Below, one piece after another: positions 5,336 through 13,150 of a stretch of 15,412 bases of DNA. Numbering within the stretch: position 1 is the first letter of the stretch; each line of letters begins with the position of its first letter. A model generated the notes under the pieces. It made no database searches. It saw only the letters and a program-made list of their open reading frames with translations, and had not been told where the DNA came from. The stretch covers positions 1-15,412 of the forward strand of contig JAEWYL010000074.1 in the NCBI GenBank assembly GCA_023395675.1. The letters run 5' to 3'. The translations under genes were made by a program, and so were the position numbers. This stretch comes from Chloroflexota bacterium (GTDB taxonomy: Bacteria; Chloroflexota; Anaerolineae; Anaerolineales; UBA4823).

Positions 5336-7537
5336 ATGACTGCTTCTGTAAACGCCGGTGTTTCTCCCCGGCCCGCCCAGCGGGTGTTCTTTTTTGCCCT
5401 GGTTCTTTTAGGGACCGGAGGCCTGGCGTTGTTCGCCCTGCTCTACCCGCTGCTGCCTTCCCTGTCCTCGCCCTCGCTGCAGGCAGGCCGGGTGGCCACG
5501 CAGGATATTTTGGCCCCGCGGGCCATCACCTACGAAAGCGCCGTGCTGACCGAGCAGCAGCGCGAGCTGGCAGAGCGCAGCGTGCTCCCGGTCTATTCCG
5601 GCCCCGATACCGGCATCGCCCGCAGGCAGCTCGAACTGCTGCGGAACGCGATGGCCTATATCACCTCGGTGCGCGGGGACGCCTTCTCCGGGCACGACCA
5701 GAAGCTGGCGGACCTGTCCCTCATGGAGGACGTGCGCCTGGGCGAGGCCACCGCAGACGCCATCCTGGGGCTCAGCGATTCTCGTTGGGGCGTGATCCAG
5801 CAGGAGGCGATCGTGGTGCTGGAGCAGGTGATGCGCAACACCATCCGGGAGGACCGCCTGGAGGAGGCGCGCCGTCAGGTCCCCACCCTGGTGAGCCTTT
5901 CCCTGACCGAAGAGCAGGCCGATATTGTGGCAGAGCTGGCGGCCGCGTTTATCGCTCCCAACAGCCTCTATAACGAAGAGCTGACCCTGGCGGCCCGAGC
6001 GGCGGCCCGCGAATCGGTCCAGCCGGTGATGCGCTCTTTTATCGCCGGCGAGACGGTCGTGCGGCGCGGGCAGGTGCTGACCGAAAGGGACCTGGAAGCG
6101 CTGCGTGAGCTGGGCCTGGCCCAGCCCGAGTTCGACTGGCAGGATGTCGCCAGCGCAGCCGTCCTGGTCCTGCTGGCGGTCGCTTTTATGGCCTTCTACC
6201 TGGTGCGAGACCGCCGCCTGATCCAGCAGCTGCGCGCCATCCTGATGATGTCCGCCCTGTTTGCGCTCTTCCTGCTCGCCGCCCGGATGACCGCCCAGAG
6301 CAGCAGCGTGATCCCCTATATCTTCCCCCTGGCAGCCTACGGGATGATCGTGGCGGTCCTGATCGGGCCGGAACCCGCCCTGGTCTCCTCCCTGCCCCTG
6401 GCCCTGCTCGCCGCCTACAACCTGCAGAACGACCTGGAGCTGACCCTTTACTACACCCTGGGGTCCTTCTTCGGCGTGCTGGCCCTGGGGAGCGCCCGCC
6501 GCATCACCTCTTTCTTCTGGGCCGGGGCGACCATCGCCCTGGTGGGCATGGGCGTGATCATCGTCTACCGGCTGCCGCTGCCCAACACCGACCTGTTCAG
6601 CATCGCGCCGCTGCTGGGCGCCTCCCTGCTCCAGGGAGTGGCCTCCATCAGCCTGACCATCATGCTGCAGTTCTTCCTGGCCCAGTTTCTGGGCCGGGTC
6701 ACCCCCATCCAGCTCATGGAGATCTCCCGCCCGGACCACCCCCTGCTGCAGCAGATTCTGCGGCAGGCGCCCGGCACCTACCAGCACAGCCTGCAGGTGG
6801 CGAACCTGGCCGAACAGGCTGCAGAGCTGGTGGGCGCCGACACCCTGCTGACCCGGGTGGGGGCCCTTTACCACGATGCCGGGAAAACCCTCAGCCCCGC
6901 CTTTTTCATCGAGAACCAGATGCCCGGCAGCGCAAACCCGCACAACGAGCTCGACCCGGCCTCCAGCGCCAGGATCATCATCCAGCACGTCGAGGATGGG
7001 GTCTCGCTGGCGCGCCAGTATCACCTGCCGGGCAGAATCCAGGATTTTATCCGCGAGCACCACGGCACCATGACCACGCGCTACCAGTACGTCAAAGCGG
7101 TCGAGGCCGCCGGGGGCGACGAATCGCAGGTGGACGAGGAATTTTTCCGCTATCCCGGCCCGCGCCCGCAGTCCCGCGAGACCGCCATCCTGATGCTGGC
7201 GGACGGCGCCGAGGCCCGGGTGCGCGCCGAACGGCCGAAAGACGAGGAGAGCCTGCGCGCCCTGATCCGGAACGTGGTGGATATCCGCCTGGCCTCCGGG
7301 CAGTTGGACGACACCCAGCTCACCCTGCACGACCTGCACCTGATTGTCGACTCATTCACCGCCACCCTGCGCGGCATCTACCACCCGCGCCTGGAATACC
7401 CCAAGCTGGAGGCGGTGAAAGAAGCGGCCGCCCTCGGTCCGGGTTCCGAGCCCACCGTGCCGGTGCAGGCGCGCAGCGCGCCGGAACCGGAGGCGCAGGT
7501 GGAGGCGGAGGCCGAAAGCGTGAAGGCCGAGAGCTGA
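5336..7537 (+). CDS. pgpH: 7TM-HD family c-di-AMP phosphodiesterase PgpH
   Basis: A 733-residue membrane protein. Order: a first membrane helix (about 17-40), an extracytoplasmic 7TMR-HDED domain (about 49-265), a block of membrane helices (from about residue 271 to 450), and a cytoplasmic HD domain. HD residues are visible: His484 (YQHSLQ), His513-Asp514 (YHDAGK), His536 (HNELDP), His551 (QHVEDG), His575-His576 (EHHGT) and Asp623 (LADGAEA). In Listeria and Bacillus, PgpH cleaves the second messenger c-di-AMP, controlling potassium and turgor balance. Length fits the family (about 710). The Glu/Ala/Val-rich tail after about 700 is extra and probably disordered. ATG at 5336 is used; a TTG directly before it is an alternative, and neither has a strong ribosome site. 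It is followed 45 bases later by ybeY, as in Firmicutes. Confidence 0.95.
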   Translation: MTASVNAGVSPRPAQRVFFFALVLLGTGGLALFALLYPLLPSLSSPSLQAGRVATQDILAPRAITYESAVLTEQQRELAERSVLPVYSGPDTGIARRQLELLRNAMAYITSVRGDAFSGHDQKLADLSLMEDVRLGEATADAILGLSDSRWGVIQQEAIVVLEQVMRNTIREDRLEEARRQVPTLVSLSLTEEQADIVAELAAAFIAPNSLYNEELTLAARAAARESVQPVMRSFIAGETVVRRGQVLTERDLEALRELGLAQPEFDWQDVASAAVLVLLAVAFMAFYLVRDRRLIQQLRAILMMSALFALFLLAARMTAQSSSVIPYIFPLAAYGMIVAVLIGPEPALVSSLPLALLAAYNLQNDLELTLYYTLGSFFGVLALGSARRITSFFWAGATIALVGMGVIIVYRLPLPNTDLFSIAPLLGASLLQGVASISLTIMLQFFLAQFLGRVTPIQLMEISRPDHPLLQQILRQAPGTYQHSLQVANLAEQAAELVGADTLLTRVGALYHDAGKTLSPAFFIENQMPGSANPHNELDPASSARIIIQHVEDGVSLARQYHLPGRIQDFIREHHGTMTTRYQYVKAVEAAGGDESQVDEEFFRYPGPRPQSRETAILMLADGAEARVRAERPKDEESLRALIRNVVDIRLASGQLDDTQLTLHDLHLIVDSFTATLRGIYHPRLEYPKLEAVKEAAALGPGSEPTVPVQARSAPEPEAQVEAEAESVKAES

Positions 7538-7582
7538 CGCCCGGCGGGTTCCGGCGGCGGGGTTGCAGAAGGATACACAGCC

Positions 7583-8053
7583 TTGATCCACATCGAAATT
7601 GAAGCCCCTTACGAAGAGCTGGTCCGGCCAGACCTGCTGGAGGCCGCCGCCCGCGCCGCCCTGGAGCACCAGGGCGCCCCGGCCCCCTCTGCCCTCTCCA
7701 TCATTGTCTCCGGGGAAGACCGGCTGCAGGAATTGAATTCCCGCTACCTGGGGATTGACGCCCCCACCGATGTGCTCTCCTTTCCTTCCGGCGATCTTGA
7801 CCCGGAGTCCGGGGAGCGCTACCTGGGGGATATCCTGATTTCCGCCCCGCACGCCTCCGCCCAGGGCGCAGCCGCAGGCCACGGCGCCGCGGCCGAGTTC
7901 CAGCTCCTGGTGGTGCACGGGGTCCTGCACCTGCTGGGGCACGACCACGCCGGGCAGGCTGAAAAGGACGCCATGTGGGCCGCCCAGCGTGAAATTCTGG
8001 AGCGGATCGGCTCCCCGGCCAGGCCGCCGGACGAGAGCGCGCAGGATACCTGA
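7583..8053 (+). CDS. ybeY: Endoribonuclease YbeY, rRNA maturation factor
   Basis: A 156-residue UPF0054 protein. The zinc site HGVLHLLGHDH (112-122) provides His112, His116 and His122. The upstream family motifs 'LNSRYLGIDAPTDVLSFP' (51-68) and 'LGDILIS' (81-87) are intact. YbeY is a single-strand endoribonuclease involved in 16S rRNA 3'-end maturation and ribosome quality control. The start is TTG at 7583: AGAAGGA lies 9 bases upstream and the next codons 'IHIEIE' match the expected first beta-strand, while no ATG or GTG fits. The last dozen residues (PARPPDESAQDT) are a non-conserved tail. It is probably co-transcribed with pgpH and dgkA. Confidence 0.95.
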   Translation: MIHIEIEAPYEELVRPDLLEAAARAALEHQGAPAPSALSIIVSGEDRLQELNSRYLGIDAPTDVLSFPSGDLDPESGERYLGDILISAPHASAQGAAAGHGAAAEFQLLVVHGVLHLLGHDHAGQAEKDAMWAAQREILERIGSPARPPDESAQDT

Positions 8054-8089
8054 ACCCGGGCGCCGCAGTCCGGCCCGCCCACCCCACCC

Positions 8090-8482
8090 ATGCGTTACTT
8101 TCTGATCACCCGCACCCGCTCCTTCCGCTATGCCTTCGCCGGCTGGTGGTTCGTCATCCGCACCCAGCGCAACGCCTGGATCCACACCGTCGTCAGCGTG
8201 GCCGTGCTGCTCGTCTCCGCCTGGCTGGGCCTGGCGCCCCGGGATTGGGCCGTCATCGTGCTCGCCATCGCCATGGTCTGGACGGCGGAATTCATTAACA
8301 CCGCCCTCGAAGCGGTGGTAGATTTGGCCAGCCACCAGGAGCACCACGAACTGGCCCGGGTGGGGAAAGACGTGGGCGCGGCGGCCGTCCTCATCGCCGC
8401 GCTGGCCTCCGCGCTCATCGGCTTCCTGGTCCTGGGACCCCCGCTCTGGGAGCGGCTCCAGACCCTGGCGGCTGTTTTTTAG
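8090..8482 (+). CDS. dgkA: Undecaprenol/diacylglycerol kinase (DagK family)
   Basis: A 130-residue protein with three membrane helices (about 33-48, 52-71 and 96-116). The catalytic signature EFINTALEAVVD (67-78) gives Glu67, Asn70, Glu74 and Asp78, and 'KDVGAAAVL' (93-101) is the second conserved block. Gram-positive members of this short family phosphorylate undecaprenol with ATP to recycle the cell-wall lipid carrier; by order after ybeY this is the likely activity, but diacylglycerol cannot be excluded from sequence. It starts 36 bases after ybeY. No ribosome site is visible before the ATG (the upstream bases are C-rich), so it may depend on translation of ybeY. Unlike in Firmicutes, cdd and era do not follow. 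Confidence 0.92.
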   Translation: MRYFLITRTRSFRYAFAGWWFVIRTQRNAWIHTVVSVAVLLVSAWLGLAPRDWAVIVLAIAMVWTAEFINTALEAVVDLASHQEHHELARVGKDVGAAAVLIAALASALIGFLVLGPPLWERLQTLAAVF

Positions 8483-8568
8483 CCCGGCGGTGGGGCAGGT
8501 CCGCCCGGCACCCTGCGAGACCCAACGCGATCACCGGCTTCCCTGATAGAATAGCAGCATCTGTGGAA

Positions 8569-8601
8569 CCGGCCTGGAGCCAGGCCGGAACCTTCCTTTT
8601 T
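8569..8601 (+). terminator. GC hairpin after dgkA, possible terminator or attenuator
   Basis: CCGGCCTGG (8569-8577) and CCAGGCCGG (8580-8588) are a perfect inverted repeat; realistically seven pairs close a GGAGCC loop. AACCTTCC then TTTTT follow, so the T-run begins about six bases after the stem, weaker than a textbook terminator. It could end the yqeY-dgkA transcript. A TAGAAT at 8547-8552 could be a -10 box for the next gene, in which case the hairpin would be in its leader; no clear -35 is seen. Confidence 0.4.
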
Positions 8602-8618
8602 ACATGGACAGGGACCCT

Positions 8619-9479
8619 ATGACCTCTCTTTCCTTTCGCTTCGGAACCGTGGGCGCGCCGCTCTCCACCCCCAAAAAACCGGGGGGCAGCGTGGGGGCCG
8701 TCCAGCGCCTGCGCGAGCTGGGTTTGGGCGCCCTGGAGCTGGGCTGGGTGAACTCGGTGCGCGTGACGGAGGCCACCTGCAGCCTGATCCAGGAGGCCGG
8801 CCGGGAGGCGGACGTCTCACTCAGCGTGCACGCCCCATACTTTATCAATCTCAACGCCGGTGATGAGGAGTGGCCGAAATCGCGCAAGCGCCTGATGGAC
8901 GCCGCCTATTTCGGGAACCTGGCGGGGGCCACCGATATCATCTTCCATCCCGGCTCCTATTTCGGCCGCCCGCCCGCGGAAGTGCTGCCGAAGGCCATCG
9001 AACGCCTGCAGGGCTGCGTGGAGGAGCTGCGCGCCGCCGGCAATCCGGTGACCCTGAGGCCCGAGACGATGGGGAAAAGCGCCATGCTCGGCTCCTTCGA
9101 GGACGTGATCGCCTTCAGCCGGGAGGTCCAGGGGGTCGAACCCTGTATTGATTTCGCCCACCTGCACGCCCGCGGCGGCGACGGCTCGTTCAATACCTAT
9201 GACGAGTGGGCCGGGCTGCTGGAGGCTTACGGCGGCGCCCTGGGCGAGGCAGCCCTCAAACGCCTGCACATCCACCTGTCCGGCATCGAATACGGGCCGC
9301 TGGGGGAGCGCAAGCATCTTCCCCTGGAGGAGGCCGATCTGGACCTGGAGGCCCTGCTGCGCGCCCTCCACGAGCTGGGCTGCCAGGGGCGCCTGCTGTG
9401 CGAAAGCCCTGCCATGGAGGACGACTCTTTGCTGATGAAAATAAAGTGGTTGGAGATCAGCGGGGAAGTGGAAAGCTGA
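8619..9479 (+). CDS. Endonuclease IV-like TIM-barrel protein (AP endonuclease 2 family)
   Basis: A 286-residue TIM-barrel protein. Counterparts of most metal ligands of endonuclease IV are visible: His71 (SVHAPY), His110 (FHPGSYFG), Glu149 (RPETMGK), Asp178 and His181 (IDFAHLHA), His217/219 (HIHLSG), His233 (ERKHLPL) and Glu262 (CESPAMED). Classical enzymes have Asp-Arg-His where this one reads Glu-Arg-Lys-His, as in divergent relatives. The expected reaction is cleavage 5' of abasic sites in base-excision repair, with three zinc ions. ATG at 8619 is preferred: AGGGA lies just upstream and the FRFGTVGAP start fits the family; ATG at 8604 would add MDRDP without a ribosome site. The ATPase gene follows after 17 bases. 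The family is sure; the DNA-repair function is likely, since an isomerase-type barrel is less compatible with the motifs. Confidence 0.87.
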   Translation: MTSLSFRFGTVGAPLSTPKKPGGSVGAVQRLRELGLGALELGWVNSVRVTEATCSLIQEAGREADVSLSVHAPYFINLNAGDEEWPKSRKRLMDAAYFGNLAGATDIIFHPGSYFGRPPAEVLPKAIERLQGCVEELRAAGNPVTLRPETMGKSAMLGSFEDVIAFSREVQGVEPCIDFAHLHARGGDGSFNTYDEWAGLLEAYGGALGEAALKRLHIHLSGIEYGPLGERKHLPLEEADLDLEALLRALHELGCQGRLLCESPAMEDDSLLMKIKWLEISGEVES

Positions 9480-9496
9480 TCGAAGGAGAGAAGGGT

Positions 9497-12289
9497 ATGG
9501 CCTCTTATTACCAGATGTCTGAGATGGAGGCAATGCAGGAACTCGGGACAGACCTGCAGCAGGGCCTCCCGGATGAAGAAGCGGCGCGCCGCCTGGAGCG
9601 CTACGGCCCGAACGAGCTGGTCGAGCGCGAAAAAATCAACCCCTGGAAGCTGCTCTTGAGCCAGTTCACCGAGACGATGGTGATCGTGCTGTTGATTGCG
9701 GCCGTCATCTCGGTGATCCTGGGCGAGTATATTGATGCGGTGGCGATCGGCGCCATCGTGATCCTGAATGCCCTGCTCGGTTTCCGCCAGGAATACCAGG
9801 CCGAGAAGGCCATGGAGGCCCTGAAAAAGCTGGCGGTGCCCAGCGTGCGGGTGCGCCGCAGCGGGCACGTGCGGGAGATCTCCTCGCGCGAGATCGTCCC
9901 GGGCGATATCGTGCTGCTGGAAGCCGGCAACGTGGTCCCGGCGGACCTGCGCCTGGTGGAAGCCGCCAACCTGCGCACCCAGGAAGCAGCCCTGACCGGC
10001 GAGAGCGAACCGGTCAGCAAGCATGTGCAGGCCATCGCGCGCGAGGCGGCCCTGGCCGAACGCACCAACCAGGTGTATATGGGCACCACCGTCACCTTCG
10101 GGCGCGGCGCGGGCGTGGTCATTGCCACCGGCATGCAGACCGAGCTGGGCGCCATTGCAGAGCTGATGCAGAGCGCCGGGTACGAGCCCACCCCGCTCCA
10201 GCGCCGCCTGAGCCAGTTGGGCAAAGCCCTGGCTGGGGTGGCCTTCGTGCTGGTGCTGCTGGTCTTCGGGATCGGCCTGCTGCAGGGTCAGGAGCTGCTC
10301 GAAACCTTCGAAGCCGCCATCGCCCTGGCCGTGGCCGCCGTGCCTGAGGGCCTGCCGGCCGTGGTGACCATCGCCCTGGCCCTGGGCGCCCGCCGCATGC
10401 TGCAGCGCAAAGCCCTCATCCGCAAGCTGCCCGCCGTGGAGACCCTGGGCAGCGTGACGGTCATCTGCAGCGATAAGACCGGCACCCTGACTGAGAACCG
10501 CATGACGGTGACGGTGGTGGACGTGGCCGAGCACCGCATTGACCTGAATCAGGAACAGCCCCGCTTCGGCCTCCGCACCGCCTCCGGCCCCTGCGAGGAG
10601 CGCCAGCCCACCCCCGAACAGGCTGAGATCCTGCGCAGCCGCCCCGCCCTGGCTCTGCTGCTCGCCGGCAGCTCCCTGGCGAACGACGCCATTCTCGAAT
10701 GCGAGCAGGGCCGCCCGGAGGCCTACCATATCGTCGGAGACCCCACCGAGGGCGCCCTGGTGGTGGCGGCCGCCCGCGCCGGGCTGCAGAAGGAGCTGCT
10801 GGAGACAGCCTTCCCCCGGGTGGGCGAGGTGCCTTTCGAGAGCGAGCGCAAGCGTATGAGCACCCTGCACCGCATGCCGCGGCTGGAGGAGATCCCCGCC
10901 GAGCTGCGCGAGGCCTGGAACTGGGAGAAATGGCAGGCATACCCCTACCTGGCTTTCACCAAAGGGGCCATGGACAGCCTCTTGAGCGTCTCCAACCGGG
11001 TCTGGGTGGAAGACCGCATGGAGCCCCTCGACGAAAACTGGACCAGCCGCATCGAGGCCAGCAACCGCCAGCTCGCGCTCTCCGGCATGCGCGTCCTGGG
11101 GGTCGCCGTGCGCGCCTTCGAAACCCTTCCGGAGGACATCTCGGTGGAGCAGGTGGAACAAGACCTGATCTTCATCGGCCTGGTGGGGATGATCGACCCC
11201 GCCCGGGCGGAGGTCAAGGACGCGGTGGCGACCTGCAAGGCCGCCGGTATCCGCCCGATCATGATCACCGGCGACCACCCCCTGACGGCGGGCTACATCG
11301 CCGAAGAGCTGGGCATCGCCGCGAACGGCGCAGGCCCGGGAGAAGAGCGCCGGGCAATCACCGGGCAGGAGCTGGAAAACCTGTCGCCGCAGGAGCTCGA
11401 AGAGGTGGCCGCAAACTCCAGCGTCTTCGCCCGCGTCTCTCCCGAGCACAAGCTGCTGATCGTCCAGGCCCTGCAGAACCGCGGGCAGATCGCCGCCATG
11501 ACCGGGGACGGGGTTAACGATGCCCCTGCCCTCAAAAAAGCCGATATCGGGGTGGCGATGGGCATCACCGGCACGGACGTCTCGAAAGAGGCCTCCGACA
11601 TGATCCTGCTGGACGATAATTTCGCCACCATCGTGGCCGCCGTCGCCGAAGGCCGCACGATCTACGATAATATCCGCAAGTTTATCCGCTATATGTTGAG
11701 CGCCAACGCGGCCGAAGTCTGGCTCATGATCCTGGCCCCCCTGATCGGCATGCCGCTGCCCCTGCTCCCCCTGCAGATCCTGTGGATCAACCTGGTGACG
11801 GACGGCCTGCCGGGCCTGGCCCTGGGCGTGGAGCAGCCGGAGCCGAACACCATGAACCGCCCGCCCCACCCGCCCAACGAGGGCATCTTCGCCCGCGGCC
11901 TGGGCTGGAGCATCATCTGGGTCGGCCTGCTGATGGGCACCCTCTCGCTGGGCGCGGGCTGGTGGTACTGGCGCATGGGGGCCAGCCTGGAGCTGGTGCG
12001 CACCATGGTCTTCACCACCATCGTGCTGGCCGAGATGGGCTACGTCCTCAGCCTGCGCTCCAACACCTATTCGGTGTTCCAGATCGGCCCGTTCACCAAC
12101 CGCGCCATGAACGGGGCGGTGCTGCTGACCCTCGTCCTGCAGCTGGTGGTGATCTACGTGCCCTTTATGCAGGTGATCTTCGAGACCACCGCCCTGCCGC
12201 TGCGCGAGCTGCTGATCTGCGTCCTGCTCGGAAGCGTGCTCTTCTTCGCAGTGGAGATCGAAAAGTGGATCAAGCGGTCCCGGGCTTGA
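9497..12289 (+). CDS. P2A-type (SERCA-like) calcium-transporting P-type ATPase
   Basis: A 930-residue P-type ATPase with the order N-terminal cation-ATPase domain, M1-M2, actuator with TGES (167-170), M3-M4, phosphorylation site DKTGT (Asp326), nucleotide domain ('FTKGAMD'), TGDGVNDAP hinge, and M5-M10. Calcium ligands known from SERCA are all present: Glu of VPEGLP in M4, Asn and Glu of SANAAEV in M5, Asn, Thr and Asp of NLVTDGLPG in M6, and Glu of LAEMGYVL in M8. This predicts ATP-driven Ca2+ export with both sites intact; related family members move Mn2+ or other cations. ATG at 9497 is the start because AAGGAGAGAAGGG precedes it and the N-terminus aligns with the family. It lies 17 bases behind the endonuclease gene and probably shares its transcript; a terminator at 12314 ends it. 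Confidence 0.95.
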   Translation: MASYYQMSEMEAMQELGTDLQQGLPDEEAARRLERYGPNELVEREKINPWKLLLSQFTETMVIVLLIAAVISVILGEYIDAVAIGAIVILNALLGFRQEYQAEKAMEALKKLAVPSVRVRRSGHVREISSREIVPGDIVLLEAGNVVPADLRLVEAANLRTQEAALTGESEPVSKHVQAIAREAALAERTNQVYMGTTVTFGRGAGVVIATGMQTELGAIAELMQSAGYEPTPLQRRLSQLGKALAGVAFVLVLLVFGIGLLQGQELLETFEAAIALAVAAVPEGLPAVVTIALALGARRMLQRKALIRKLPAVETLGSVTVICSDKTGTLTENRMTVTVVDVAEHRIDLNQEQPRFGLRTASGPCEERQPTPEQAEILRSRPALALLLAGSSLANDAILECEQGRPEAYHIVGDPTEGALVVAAARAGLQKELLETAFPRVGEVPFESERKRMSTLHRMPRLEEIPAELREAWNWEKWQAYPYLAFTKGAMDSLLSVSNRVWVEDRMEPLDENWTSRIEASNRQLALSGMRVLGVAVRAFETLPEDISVEQVEQDLIFIGLVGMIDPARAEVKDAVATCKAAGIRPIMITGDHPLTAGYIAEELGIAANGAGPGEERRAITGQELENLSPQELEEVAANSSVFARVSPEHKLLIVQALQNRGQIAAMTGDGVNDAPALKKADIGVAMGITGTDVSKEASDMILLDDNFATIVAAVAEGRTIYDNIRKFIRYMLSANAAEVWLMILAPLIGMPLPLLPLQILWINLVTDGLPGLALGVEQPEPNTMNRPPHPPNEGIFARGLGWSIIWVGLLMGTLSLGAGWWYWRMGASLELVRTMVFTTIVLAEMGYVLSLRSNTYSVFQIGPFTNRAMNGAVLLTLVLQLVVIYVPFMQVIFETTALPLRELLICVLLGSVLFFAVEIEKWIKRSRA

Positions 12290-12313
12290 AGCAGCCCCTG
12301 GACCGGTTAAATC

Positions 12314-12347
12314 AAAAAAAATGTGCGGCTGCGCCGCACATTTTTTT
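12314..12347. terminator. Bidirectional intrinsic terminator
   Basis: ATGTGCGGC (12321-12329) pairs perfectly with GCCGCACAT (12333-12341) around a three-base loop. An A-run (12314-12320) lies on the left and a T-run (12341-12347) on the right, so a good terminator forms on either strand. It separates the convergent ATPase gene and the minus-strand gene ending at 12375. Confidence 0.93.
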
Positions 12348-12374
12348 ATTTATCCAGAATTACCGTTCTCACGT

Positions 12375-13112
12375 CTATTGAACCTGGCGGAAATTGATGA
12401 TGATCAGGTTCTGGGTGCAGTCTTCGAAGGTGCTGAAGTACACCTTCTCCGACATGGGCACGCCGGCCTGGTCCAGAAGCTGGATCCAGAGCGTGTCTTT
12501 AGAGACGGTGGGGTAATCGGCAAGCTGAATCTCATACCCTGCCGGCCCGAATTGGGGGGCCACACCGGTCAGGCTGGGGATATCCATGCGCCGCCCGCCC
12601 AGGTCGCCGCCCAGCTGGACCACGACCCCGGTGGAGACCGGCGCCCCGCTGGCGTTCAGCACCTGCCCGGCCACGCTCAGCCAGTTACAGCCCGCCTCGG
12701 GATGAAAAGCCAGGCTGGAGATCGCCACCGGGCTGCCGACGTCCACCGCAAACCGCAGCTCGGAGGACGGGGTGATGGTCGGCTCGAGCGGGCTGATCGG
12801 GGTCTCGGGCAGCACGAAAGCCGCCGTCGCCGTAGGTTCCGGCGTGGGGGTGATGGTCGGCGTCAGCGAGGGCAGGGGCGTCCAGGTCGGGGGCAGGATC
12901 ACACGCGCCGTTGGCGTTGGGGTGGCGGTGGGCGGGGCCTGGGTGGGTGGGGGGAAGAAGTTGAAGGGCACGTTTGGATCGGTGAAGATCATAAACGTCC
13001 CCCCGGCGACGCAGGCGACCGAGGCCAGCACCAGGATGGTTAACACATTCCAGATAAAGCCGCCAATATTTCTGCGTTTAGGGACGGGTTCGTTGTACTC
13101 AAAAGGGTCCAT
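12375..13112 (-). CDS. Membrane-anchored protein with Thr/Pro-rich stalk and C-terminal domain of unknown function
   Basis: A 245-residue protein. Residues 1-18 are polar with KRR, residues about 19-42 form one membrane helix, and residues about 54-115 are a Pro/Thr-rich stalk (repeats such as TPTPT, ITPTPEPT). Residues about 118-245 form a compact beta-rich domain with 'FHPEAGCNWLSVAGQV' (136-151), 'VVVQLGGDLGG' (163-173), 'GPAGYEIQLAD' (189-199), 'TLWIQLLDQAG' (207-217) and a final 'DCTQNLIIINFRQV'. Cys142 and Cys232 could form a disulfide. Topology by the KRR rule places the domain outside the membrane. I recognise this as a type of domain seen in Anaerolineae proteins but know no function. 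It lies 38 bases behind the foldase gene on the same strand, so co-transcription is likely. No clear ribosome site precedes the ATG. Confidence 0.85.
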   Translation of the reverse strand: MDPFEYNEPVPKRRNIGGFIWNVLTILVLASVACVAGGTFMIFTDPNVPFNFFPPPTQAPPTATPTPTARVILPPTWTPLPSLTPTITPTPEPTATAAFVLPETPISPLEPTITPSSELRFAVDVGSPVAISSLAFHPEAGCNWLSVAGQVLNASGAPVSTGVVVQLGGDLGGRRMDIPSLTGVAPQFGPAGYEIQLADYPTVSKDTLWIQLLDQAGVPMSEKVYFSTFEDCTQNLIIINFRQVQ

Positions 13113-13150
13113 TGTCGTTACCAGTGGTGGGTGATGTCCCTGAACAGGAA

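Noticed and set aside
5408..7339. 643-codon minus-strand open frame opposite pgpH
   Set aside because: Composition rich in Gln, Gly and His without motifs; the plus strand encodes an intact PgpH with all HD residues.
9206..9496. Upstream extension of the ATPase into the endonuclease gene
   Set aside because: The extension is an out-of-frame shadow of the endonuclease; ATG at 9497 has a strong ribosome site and matches the P2A N-terminus.
9227..11869. 880-codon minus-strand open frame opposite the calcium ATPase
   Set aside because: It is the antisense of a complete P-type ATPase and shows no domain of its own.
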